Assembly: GCA_019239785.1 (NCBI GenBank)
Contig: JAFAZM010000272.1
Span: forward strand, 1 to 6,072
Reading direction: 5' to 3'
DNA from: Sphingomonadaceae bacterium
GTDB lineage: Bacteria; Pseudomonadota; Alphaproteobacteria; Sphingomonadales; Sphingomonadaceae
Length of the DNA stretch: 6,072 nucleotides
Part shown: positions 1 to 5,010 of the stretch, in pieces
Layout: the number at the start of each line of letters is the position of its first letter
Numbering within the stretch: position 1 is the stretch's first letter
Program-made: the position numbers and the translations under genes
Notes under the pieces: generated by a model
The model's input: the letters and a program-made list of their open reading frames with translations, nothing else
Told to the model about the DNA's origin: nothing
Database searches by the model: none

Positions 1-178
1 CCGCTTCCTCAGCCTCGCCGGTGCGGCGCAGGGCGGCGCCGAGCAGGCGGAAGGCATCGGCATTGCGCGGGCTGACGGCGAGGATCTCGCGCGCCTGCAA
101 TGCGGCGAGCCGCGGGTCCTCGCGGATCAGCAGCGCCCCCCGCCGCAGCGCCTCCGCCACCGTGCCGCTGTCGTTCAT
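1..178 (-). CDS. TPR-repeat protein, 5' part only (possibly a TPR-sulfotransferase)
   Basis: The first 59 residues are visible, beginning MNDSGTVAEALRRGALLIRE; the gene runs off the left edge of the window. The segment ending ILAVSPRNADAFRLLGAALR has the tetratricopeptide-repeat pattern: small and hydrophobic residues at helix-packing positions, a Pro-Asn-Ala helix break, then an LG..L...G...EA helix. TPR repeats mediate protein-protein contacts. In sphingomonads an N-terminus like this is often followed by a sulfotransferase domain, but that domain is not visible here, so this part is inference. The start is the ATG at 176-178 (complement). No convincing Shine-Dalgarno sequence precedes it. 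It lies 40 bp downstream of the porin-like gene on the same strand, so the two could be co-transcribed. Confidence 0.72.
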   Translation of the reverse strand, partial: MNDSGTVAEALRRGALLIREDPRLAALQAREILAVSPRNADAFRLLGAALRRTGEAEEA

Positions 179-218
179 GCGGCGAGGCTATGCGCGACGT
201 CGCCGCCCGACAAGCGGC

Positions 219-839
219 TCAGAAATGCAGCTTCAGCGAAGCGACCAGCCGCGGCCGGTAGATCGCGCCGAGCCGGCTTTGCGCGGTGTCGTAATAGCGC
301 AGGTCCGCGCTGAGATTGCGGGTGAGCGTGTAGGTCGCGCCGGCGTTGAAGGCCACATAGTCCGGGCCGCCGTCCCGCTCCCGCCGCTCGATATTGGCGC
401 TGAAGCTGAGGCCCTGGAGCAGGCTCGCCGAAGCCCCGGCCTCGGCATAGAGCGAGGCGCGGGTGCCGCCGAGATCGTCCGGGCTGTAGACGAGGCTCAG
501 ATGCGGCGTGATCCGGCCGAAGCGGCGGCTGGCGCTGGCCGAGAATTCGAGCGCGTCCCGGTCTGGCTGGAGGTGGGCGTTGGTGTTCCATTTGTAGGCG
601 GCGGAGACGGCCAGGTCGAAGCCGGCAAAGCGGTGGCGCAGGCCGAGCCGGACCGCGGCCTCGCCGTCCGCGGCGGGCAGGGTGACGTTCTTGTAATAAG
701 CATCGAGCAGGAGGGAGCCGATCGCGAGCTCCGGCCGGACCAGGATCTGCACGCCGTCGCTCTGGCGCAGGCCCTTGGACATGCCCTGGCTGAAGACGCT
801 GATCTCGATCCCGGGATCGAATGACGGCAGTGCGACCAT
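219..839 (-). CDS. TorF-like putative porin / outer-membrane beta-barrel protein
   Basis: A 206-residue protein with alternating polar and hydrophobic residues in many short strands, separated by turns rich in Gly, Asp and Asn. Examples are the EISVFSQGMSKGLRQSDG segment near residues 12-29 and the DYVAFNAGATYTL and DLRYYDTAQSR segments near the C-terminus. It ends in Phe (LKLHF), the usual terminal residue of outer-membrane beta-barrels. The early SxGMSKGLxQSDG motif resembles the TorF / CHP02001 family of putative porins; assignment is from memory of family character, and the substrate is unknown. The ATG at 837-839 (complement) is chosen because the open frame further upstream (to 977) is Arg/Ser-rich, with no signal sequence and no good alternative start. 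This start gives no recognisable signal peptide, which is odd for an outer-membrane protein. It may form a transcription unit with the downstream TPR gene. Confidence 0.72.
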   Translation of the reverse strand: MVALPSFDPGIEISVFSQGMSKGLRQSDGVQILVRPELAIGSLLLDAYYKNVTLPAADGEAAVRLGLRHRFAGFDLAVSAAYKWNTNAHLQPDRDALEFSASASRRFGRITPHLSLVYSPDDLGGTRASLYAEAGASASLLQGLSFSANIERRERDGGPDYVAFNAGATYTLTRNLSADLRYYDTAQSRLGAIYRPRLVASLKLHF

Positions 840-909
840 ATCGTGACGCTTCGATGACGAACATGAAGCTTTTATGACAGGCGCTGCGCCGATCCGGTCG
901 CTGGCCCCT

Positions 910-924
910 GTCCCGCGGCGGGAC
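910..924. repeat. Short perfect inverted repeat in a divergent intergenic gap
   Basis: GTCCCG and CGGGAC form a perfect 6-bp inverted repeat around a 3-base centre. It lies in the 126-bp gap between the porin-like gene (leftward) and the small membrane-protein gene (rightward). It could be an operator or simply a GC-rich chance palindrome; no T-tract follows it on either strand, so it is not a rho-independent terminator. The rest of the gap holds a short A+T-rich patch around 935-942 but no promoter I would defend. Confidence 0.3.
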
Positions 925-965
925 GTGCGCGGGCAAATTAACCGTCCGAGGCCCCTTGCGAAAAC

Positions 966-1169
966 ATGGTAAATCAATTCTTAATCGCGGCCATGAATCG
1001 CCTGTCGCCGCTCATCACGCGCCGCACCGGCCCCTGGGCCGCCGCGCTCCCGTTCGACGACGCCGCGTCGTTCGCAGGCGCGACGCCCGCGGCCTGGCTT
1101 GCAGACCTCAAATTGTTCGCCTTCGGCTGGCTCGGCGGCCTGGTCTTCTTCGGGACCCTGATCTCCTAG
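966..1169 (+). CDS. Small hypothetical protein with a C-terminal membrane segment
   Basis: This encodes 67 residues from the ATG at 966, or 58 from the in-frame ATG at 993 (MNRLSPLITRRTGPW...). I do not recognise a named family. The middle (residues 28-46) contains LPFDDAASF followed by AWLADLKLFAF. The last 20 or so residues (LFAFGWLGGLVFFGTLIS) are hydrophobic and Gly-rich, and would form one membrane-spanning helix. The two-part build, polar N-terminus then C-terminal anchor, and a codon pattern like that of the neighbours argue for a real gene. Neither start has a strong ribosome-binding site: GAGG lies 14 bases before 966 and nothing clear precedes 993. The stop overlaps a tandem repeat, and the gene converges on the transporter gene. 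Its function is unknown. Confidence 0.6.
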   Translation: MVNQFLIAAMNRLSPLITRRTGPWAAALPFDDAASFAGATPAAWLADLKLFAFGWLGGLVFFGTLIS

Positions 1170-1202
1170 TCCCCAGCCCCCAGTCCCCAGTCCCCAGTCC
1201 CT
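1168..1202. repeat. Five tandem heptamers (AGTCCCC), G-quadruplex motif on the minus strand
   Basis: Five head-to-tail seven-base units run from 1168: AGTCCCC, AGCCCCC, AGTCCCC, AGTCCCC, AGTCCCT. The period is exactly seven, with two substitutions. The array overlaps the TAG stop of the plus-strand small gene and the stop of the minus-strand transporter, and makes up the whole 31-bp spacer between them. On the minus strand it reads as five runs of three to five G separated by loops of two or three bases, which satisfies the G3+N1-7 quadruplex pattern. That strand is the transporter mRNA immediately after its stop codon. Confidence 0.85.
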
Positions 1203-2538
1203 ACACCGTCGGCGGCAGGATCTCCGTATCCGCGCAGACCACGTCGTCGCAGGCCTTGTGCAGCTTCCAGGCAAGCCAGGCCGAGACCAGGCACATCGCG
1301 GCGGCGAGGAGGAGCTGGTTCTCGACCGGCAGGCCGGCCAGGGTCATGCCGACCGCGATCAGCGAGCCGACCACCATCGCGCCCGAATTGACGATATTGT
1401 TCGCCGCGACGGTGCGCGCCGCCTGCGACTTGGGCACGGTCGTGGTGAGAAAGGCGTAGAGCGGCACCACGAACATGCCGCCGGCGATGGCTATGCCGAG
1501 CAATGAGCCGAGCAAAGGCCAGATACCCGGATGATTGAGGAACTGGCGGACGGTGAAGAAGGTGCCCTCCGGCGCCGGCGCCCAGCTCACCGCGGTGACG
1601 TGGAAGCCGAGCACGAACAGGCCCATGACCAGCACCGACGGCGTCGAGTAGCGCGCCGACACCTCCGAGCCGAGCAGGCGGTTGACCGCGATCGATCCGA
1701 TCGCGATCCCGACCGAGAAGATGGCGAGGAACAGGCTGGCAACCGATTTGTCGGCGGTGAGCACGTTCTTCACCAAAGGCGGGAACTGGATGAACAGCAC
1801 CGCGCCGATCGTCCAGAAGAAGCTGATCGCGACGATGGCGAGGTAGAGGCGGGGGATGTGGAGGGTCGCTGCGACGAGCCGGATCGAGGAGCGCACGATG
1901 TTCATGTCGACGACATGGCCATTGTCGATCGGCGGCGCCGCCGGCACCTGGCGGCCGCTCCAGAAGCCGACCAGCGCGATCAGGATCACCGCGCCCGCCG
2001 CGGCCTGGACCGAGATCACGCCGGCAAGCAGGGTGCCGCCGAGGATCGCGATATAGGTGCCGGCCTCGACCAGGCCGGTGCCGCCGAGCACCTCGTCCGC
2101 GCGGAGCTGCTGCGGCAGGATCGCATATTTGATCGGGCCGAAGAAGGTCGAGTGGATGCCCATCGCGAACAGGGCCAGCAGCATCAGCGGCATCGCCAGC
2201 GAGGCGATGAGCAGCCCCTTCCAGGCGAGCAGCAGCCCGACCGCGCCGATCAGCATGATGCCGATCTCGCAGGCCTTGATGATGCGGATCAGCCGGGCCT
2301 TGTCGGCGGCGTCTGCGAGCTGGCCGGAGAGGGCCGAGAGCAGGAAGAAGGGGAGGATGAAGACGCCGGTGGTGATCGCGCTGAACCAGGTCTCCGACTG
2401 CTCGTTATTGTAGACCCGGTAGACGACGAACAGCACCATCGCGTTCTTGAACAGATTGTCGTTGAACGCGCCAAGCATCTGCGTCGCGAACAAGGGCAGG
2501 AAGCGCCGAGCGCCGAGGAGATGGAATGCGCCGGTCAT
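1201..2538 (-). CDS. MFS transporter, LplT-like (possible lysophospholipid transporter)
   Basis: A 445-residue inner-membrane protein of the major facilitator superfamily with about 12 hydrophobic helices. Two segments are typical of the LplT group and of the transporter half of LplT-Aas fusions: GAFNDNLFK at residues 23-31 and GIHSTFFGPIKYAILPQ at 127-143. A motif-A-like loop (GQLADAADKARL) lies at 72-83 between helices 2 and 3. LplT proteins flip lysophospholipids inward for re-acylation; here no acyltransferase or acyl-ACP synthetase domain is fused, and the C-terminus is a short polar tail (HKACDDVVCADTEILPPTV). The open frame extends upstream to 2760, but the ATG at 2536-2538 is chosen because homologues begin shortly before GAFNDN and the upstream extension is Arg-rich and non-conserved in character. 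It is divergent from pgsA, a phospholipid gene, which suits a lipid role, but the substrate remains inferred. Confidence 0.83.
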   Translation of the reverse strand: MTGAFHLLGARRFLPLFATQMLGAFNDNLFKNAMVLFVVYRVYNNEQSETWFSAITTGVFILPFFLLSALSGQLADAADKARLIRIIKACEIGIMLIGAVGLLLAWKGLLIASLAMPLMLLALFAMGIHSTFFGPIKYAILPQQLRADEVLGGTGLVEAGTYIAILGGTLLAGVISVQAAAGAVILIALVGFWSGRQVPAAPPIDNGHVVDMNIVRSSIRLVAATLHIPRLYLAIVAISFFWTIGAVLFIQFPPLVKNVLTADKSVASLFLAIFSVGIAIGSIAVNRLLGSEVSARYSTPSVLVMGLFVLGFHVTAVSWAPAPEGTFFTVRQFLNHPGIWPLLGSLLGIAIAGGMFVVPLYAFLTTTVPKSQAARTVAANNIVNSGAMVVGSLIAVGMTLAGLPVENQLLLAAAMCLVSAWLAWKLHKACDDVVCADTEILPPTV

Positions 2539-2707
2539 CGGTCGAGCGGAAACGCGCTCTCCATTGCGGATGCCTGGCCAGTGATCACGCTGCTCGGCAT
2601 CCTCTCCATACCCGGCTCGCCTGCTCATAGACGGGCGCCGTGAAGCCGCACAAGCCCGTCCGCATTTGTCCGGGGTCCGCCTCTCCCATTCTTCCCGCAA
2701 TGGGACT

Positions 2708-2712
2708 AAGGG
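2708..2712 (+). promoter_or_regulatory. Ribosome-binding site deciding the pgsA start
   Basis: AAGGG sits 10 bases before the ATG at 2723 and supports that start over the in-frame ATG at 2666. A 6-bp inverted repeat (CCCATT 2685-2690, AATGGG 2699-2704) lies just upstream. AAGCCC at 2652-2657 is complementary to GGGCTT at 2710-2715, so the 5' leader could partly mask this site; that is speculative. Confidence 0.5.
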
Positions 2713-2722
2713 CTTCCCACCG

Positions 2723-3289
2723 ATGCTGACGCTGCCGAACCTGCTGACGCTGTCGCGCATCCTGGCGGTGCCGATCCTGGTCTTCCTGCTCTGGACGCCG
2801 CGGCCGCTCGATTACGGCATCACCTTCGTCCTCTACTGCCTGGTCGGAATCACCGATTATTTCGACGGCTATCTCGCCCGCGCGCAGGGGACGGTGTCGC
2901 GGCTCGGCCAGTTCCTCGATCCGATCGCCGACAAGATCATGGTGGTCGCGGTGATCGTGATGCTGGTCGCCCGGCCGTCGCGCGCCGGCGCGGTGATCAT
3001 CGCCGACTGGCACCTGATCCCGGCTTTGATCATCCTGCTGCGCGAGATCATCGTCTCGGGGCTGCGCGAATTCCTTGCGAGCCTGCAGGTCTCCGTCCCG
3101 GTCAGCAAGCTCGCCAAGTGGAAGACGACGCTGCAGCTCTTCTCATTGGGCGCCCTGATCCTCGCGGGGGCGCTGCCGCACTGGCCCTGGGTGCTGCTGC
3201 TCGGCCTGATCAGCCTGTGGAGCGCAGCGGCTCTGACCCTGGTGACTGGCTGGGATTATCTCAGGGTCGGGCTCAAGCATATGGATTGA
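2723..3289 (+). CDS. pgsA: CDP-diacylglycerol--glycerol-3-phosphate 3-phosphatidyltransferase
   Basis: This 188-residue integral membrane enzyme catalyses the committed step of phosphatidylglycerol and cardiolipin synthesis: CDP-diacylglycerol plus sn-glycerol-3-phosphate gives phosphatidylglycerophosphate plus CMP. The complete CDP-alcohol phosphatidyltransferase signature is visible: D45, D48, G49, A52, R53, G62, D66 and D70, spaced DxxDGxxAR-x8-GxxxDxxxD. The N-terminus (LPNLLTLSRILAVPILVFLL) is the typical first helix of PgsA, and further hydrophobic segments occur near 31-44, 73-84, 90-107 and 140-175. The length fits the family. The start is the ATG at 2723, preceded by AAGGG at 2708-2712 with 10-base spacing; the open frame upstream to 2666 lacks family character. 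The gene is divergent from the LplT-like transporter and convergent with oxyR, with a strong hairpin directly after its stop. Confidence 0.95.
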   Translation: MLTLPNLLTLSRILAVPILVFLLWTPRPLDYGITFVLYCLVGITDYFDGYLARAQGTVSRLGQFLDPIADKIMVVAVIVMLVARPSRAGAVIIADWHLIPALIILLREIIVSGLREFLASLQVSVPVSKLAKWKTTLQLFSLGALILAGALPHWPWVLLLGLISLWSAAALTLVTGWDYLRVGLKHMD

Positions 3290-3290
3290 C

Positions 3291-3333
3291 CCTCTTTCCT
3301 CCCTGTCGCCGCAGGCGATGGGGAGGAAAGGGG
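3291..3333. terminator. Long hairpin filling the pgsA/oxyR convergent junction
   Basis: Bases 3291-3310 pair with 3314-3333 around a GCA loop, giving an uninterrupted 20-bp stem with three G-U wobbles in the plus-strand RNA (U3293-G3331, U3304-G3320, G3305-U3319). It starts one base after the pgsA stop and ends directly before the oxyR stop, so it occupies the entire gap. Being nearly symmetrical it can fold in transcripts from either side, which suits a bidirectional terminator or mRNA-end protector. Neither strand has a U-tract after it, so it is not a classical rho-independent terminator. Confidence 0.75.
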
Positions 3334-4233
3334 CTACGCCGCCGCCTTTAGCGCATCGGCGAGCATCCGGAACTCCTTCTCCCGTGGGGAGCCGCGGCGC
3401 CAGACCAAAGCGATTCGGCGCGAGGGATGGTCGGCGTCGAGCCGGCGGGCGACGACGCGGGTGCCGGCGAGGATGCCGGCCTCGACCGCCATTTCCGGGA
3501 TCAGGGTCATGCCGAGCCCGTTGTCGACCATCTGCACCAAGGTGTGCAGCGAAGTGCCGAGGATCGCCGCCTCGGCGCGCAGCTCGGGCCGGTTGCAGGC
3601 GGAGAGGGCGTGGTCCTTCAGGCAATGGCCGTCCTCGAGCAGCAGCAGCTTCGTCTCGTCGATCGTGTCGGCCGGGACGTGCTCGGGCAGGCCGTCGGCG
3701 TCGCCGGGCGGGAAGGCGATCAGGAAGCGGTCGTCGAACAAATCGGCCTTCTCGACGTCGCCGCACATATAAGGGAGGGCGAGCAGGACGCAGTCGAGCT
3801 GGCCGCGATGGAGCGCGTCGCAGGCGGCCTGGCTGGTCTCCTCGCGCAGGAAGAGCTTCAGGTCCGGCCATTGCGCGCGCAGCCGCGGCAGCAGGGTTGG
3901 CAACAGGAATGGGGCGATGGTCGGGATCACGCCGAGCCGAAGCTCGCCGGCGAGCGGCTTGCCCGAGGCGCGGACCATGTCGGCAAGGTCCTCGGTGTCG
4001 CGAAGGATACGCTGCGCCTTCTCGGCGACGCGGACGCCGAGCGGGGTGAAGCGCACCACCCGCCGGGTCCGCTCGACCAGCGTCACCCCCATCAGCGTCT
4101 CCAGCTCCTTGATCCCGGCCGACAGGGTCGACTGGGTGACGAAGCAGGCCTCGGCGGCGCGGCCGAAATGGCCGTGCGTCTTCAGCGCGACCAGATATTG
4201 GAGCTGCTTCAGGGTCGGCAGGTAGGTGCTCAC
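3334..4233 (-). CDS. oxyR: LysR-family hydrogen peroxide sensor OxyR
   Basis: A LysR-type transcription factor of 299 residues from the GTG at 4233. The N-terminal winged helix-turn-helix is clear (LKQLQYLVALKTHGHFGRAA, then CFVTQSTLSAGIKELE, about residues 8-46). The effector domain carries the OxyR redox signature LLLLEDGHCLKDHALSAC with Cys204 and Cys213, the same nine-residue step as E. coli Cys199/Cys208. In the family, peroxide oxidises these to a disulfide and switches the DNA-bound tetramer to activation. An in-frame ATG at 4251 would add MRGRDP and a GTG-encoded Val. I prefer the GTG because AGAGG precedes it at about 10 bases, the ATG has GAGG only two bases away, and family members start near STYLPTLKQLQ. 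It is divergent from ahpC, its expected main target. Additional Cys residues are present (30, 138, 148, 157), of unknown role. Confidence 0.95.
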   Translation of the reverse strand: MSTYLPTLKQLQYLVALKTHGHFGRAAEACFVTQSTLSAGIKELETLMGVTLVERTRRVVRFTPLGVRVAEKAQRILRDTEDLADMVRASGKPLAGELRLGVIPTIAPFLLPTLLPRLRAQWPDLKLFLREETSQAACDALHRGQLDCVLLALPYMCGDVEKADLFDDRFLIAFPPGDADGLPEHVPADTIDETKLLLLEDGHCLKDHALSACNRPELRAEAAILGTSLHTLVQMVDNGLGMTLIPEMAVEAGILAGTRVVARRLDADHPSRRIALVWRRGSPREKEFRMLADALKAAA

Positions 4234-4262
4234 GGGGTCGCGGCCTCTCATCGCCTCAATCG

Positions 4263-4295
4263 ATCAATCTCTCCGATTTAATCTATTGGTACGAT
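4263..4295. promoter_or_regulatory. Candidate OxyR operator: two ATC-N9-GAT dyads
   Basis: Two identical-architecture dyads, ATC(4263)-N9-GAT(4277) and ATC(4281)-N9-GAT(4295), lie 18 bp apart in the oxyR-ahpC gap. Each contains the T-N11-A core that LysR-family regulators recognise. The right dyad overlaps the proposed ahpC -35 element, the place where OxyR normally contacts RNA polymerase. The spacing is shorter than the roughly 22 bp of the E. coli OxyR consensus and the half-sites are not ATAG/CTAT, so the assignment is inferred from position and symmetry. Confidence 0.45.
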
Positions 4296-4314
4296 GGCAA
4301 CCAGCCCCTATATG
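4286..4314 (+). promoter_or_regulatory. Candidate ahpC promoter (TTGGTA-17-TATATG)
   Basis: TTGGTA (4286-4291) and TATATG (4309-4314) are separated by 17 bp, each matching four of six positions of the sigma-70 consensus. The expected start of transcription near 4320 would leave a leader of about 40 bases. On the opposite strand, TTGCGT (complement of 4333-4338), 18 bp and CATATA (complement of 4309-4314) could be an oxyR promoter that uses the same -10 bases. In that case the operator would lie downstream of the oxyR start site, compatible with the autorepression known for OxyR. Confidence 0.5.
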
Positions 4315-4349
4315 CGCTGCACAATCTTTTTGACGCAACGCACAAAAAC

Positions 4350-4355
4350 AGGAGA
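4350..4355 (+). promoter_or_regulatory. Strong ribosome-binding site of ahpC
   Basis: AGGAGA with eight bases to the ATG at 4364 is the best Shine-Dalgarno match in the window, fitting a gene expressed at high level on induction. Confidence 0.8.
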
Positions 4356-4363
4356 CGAGTTGC

Positions 4364-4906
4364 ATGCTGACCGTTGGTGACAAGCTTCCCGAACTGGTTC
4401 TTTCCGTCCAGCAGGGCGCCGATGCCCTCCCCGCCGGCGAGACGATCGACCTCGCCGAGACGAACGGCAAATGGAAGATCCTCTTCTTCTGGCCGAAGGA
4501 CTTCACCTTCGTCTGCCCCACCGAGATCGTCGGCTATGGCGAGCTGGCGCAGGATTTCGCAGACCGCGACGCCGTGCTGATCGGCGCCTCGACCGACACC
4601 GCTCATGTTCATTTCGCCTGGCGCCGCTCCGACCCGCGCCTGGCCGAGGCGGATTTCCCCTGGATCGCGGACAGCAAGAAGGCGCTGTCCGGCGCGCTTG
4701 GCATCCTCGACGAGGATGAGGGCGTCGCCTATCGCGCCACCTTCATCGTCGATCCGGACAATGTGATCCAGCACGTCACGGTGAACGGCCTCAATGTCGG
4801 CCGCAACCCGGCCGAGACCCTGCGCGTCCTCGACGCGCTGCAGACCGACGAGCTCTGCCCCTGCAACTGGTCGGCGGGCGAGGAGGTGCTGCGCCCGGCG
4901 GCGTAA
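4364..4906 (+). CDS. ahpC: Alkyl hydroperoxide reductase AhpC (2-Cys peroxiredoxin)
   Basis: A 180-residue cytoplasmic peroxiredoxin that reduces H2O2, organic hydroperoxides and probably peroxynitrite. The active-site motif PKDFTFVC (P44, T48, C51) carries the peroxidatic Cys51, and R124 in YRATFIVD is the conserved arginine that stabilises it. The C-terminal ELCPCNW motif holds Cys165 and Cys167, matching the two-cysteine tail of Mycobacterium tuberculosis AhpC (ELCACNW). This marks it as the subtype reduced by AhpD rather than by AhpF. The gene is divergent from oxyR across a 112- to 130-bp control region and is followed by ahpD, which confirms the pairing. A strong terminator follows the stop, so ahpC may be made in excess over ahpD. 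Family, length and active site all agree. Confidence 0.97.
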   Translation: MLTVGDKLPELVLSVQQGADALPAGETIDLAETNGKWKILFFWPKDFTFVCPTEIVGYGELAQDFADRDAVLIGASTDTAHVHFAWRRSDPRLAEADFPWIADSKKALSGALGILDEDEGVAYRATFIVDPDNVIQHVTVNGLNVGRNPAETLRVLDALQTDELCPCNWSAGEEVLRPAA

Positions 4907-4927
4907 GCATTCTCATCGGGCGCAAAG

Positions 4928-4965
4928 GGGGCGCGGCGGCTTGGTCCGCCGCGCCCCATTTTCTT
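4928..4965 (+). terminator. Rho-independent terminator after ahpC
   Basis: A perfect 12-bp G+C stem (4928-4939 with 4946-4957) around the six-base loop CTTGGT, followed by ATTTTCTT. It lies 21 bases after the ahpC stop and before ahpD. It should end much ahpC transcription and leave ahpD dependent on read-through or on its own promoter. Confidence 0.9.
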
Positions 4966-4968
4966 AAC

Positions 4969-4991
4969 TTCCCTCCCTGCAAGGGAGGGGA
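4969..4991. repeat. Small palindrome CCCTCCCT-GCA-AGGGAGGG
   Basis: A perfect 8-bp inverted repeat (4971-4978 with 4982-4989) around GCA, extendable by a wobble and an A-T pair. It resembles the core and loop of the hairpin at 3291-3333 (CCTCCC ... GCA ... GGGAGG). The two may belong to a dispersed intergenic palindrome family. It lies in the ahpD leader, 19 bases before the start codon, and so might affect ahpD mRNA 5'-end stability. Confidence 0.6.
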
Positions 4992-5010
4992 TCGTGAGAA
5001 GGAAGTATCG

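Noticed and set aside
175..936. 253-codon minus-strand frame overlapping the porin-like gene, and the 267-codon plus-strand frame at 21-824
   Set aside because: Pro/Arg-rich shadow translations; only the frame ending at 219 gives a barrel-like protein with terminal Phe.
1531..2643. 370-codon plus-strand open frame opposite the transporter
   Set aside because: Its translation is dominated by Arg, Asp, Glu, Gln and His with no domain pattern, typical of antisense frames in high-GC DNA. The minus strand encodes a clear MFS protein.
3143..3871. 242-codon minus-strand frame across the oxyR 3' end and pgsA
   Set aside because: Arg/Pro/Ala-rich shadow crossing two well-supported genes and the hairpin.
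3427..4281. 284-codon and overlapping 243-codon plus-strand frames opposite oxyR
   Set aside because: Low-complexity Arg/Gly/Ala-rich shadows; the minus strand encodes OxyR with its helix-turn-helix and redox cysteines.
4283..4774. Minus-strand frames opposite ahpC, ahpD and the aldo/keto reductase (also 5080-5517 and 5562-5990)
   Set aside because: Antisense shadows of strongly recognised genes, with no motifs of their own.
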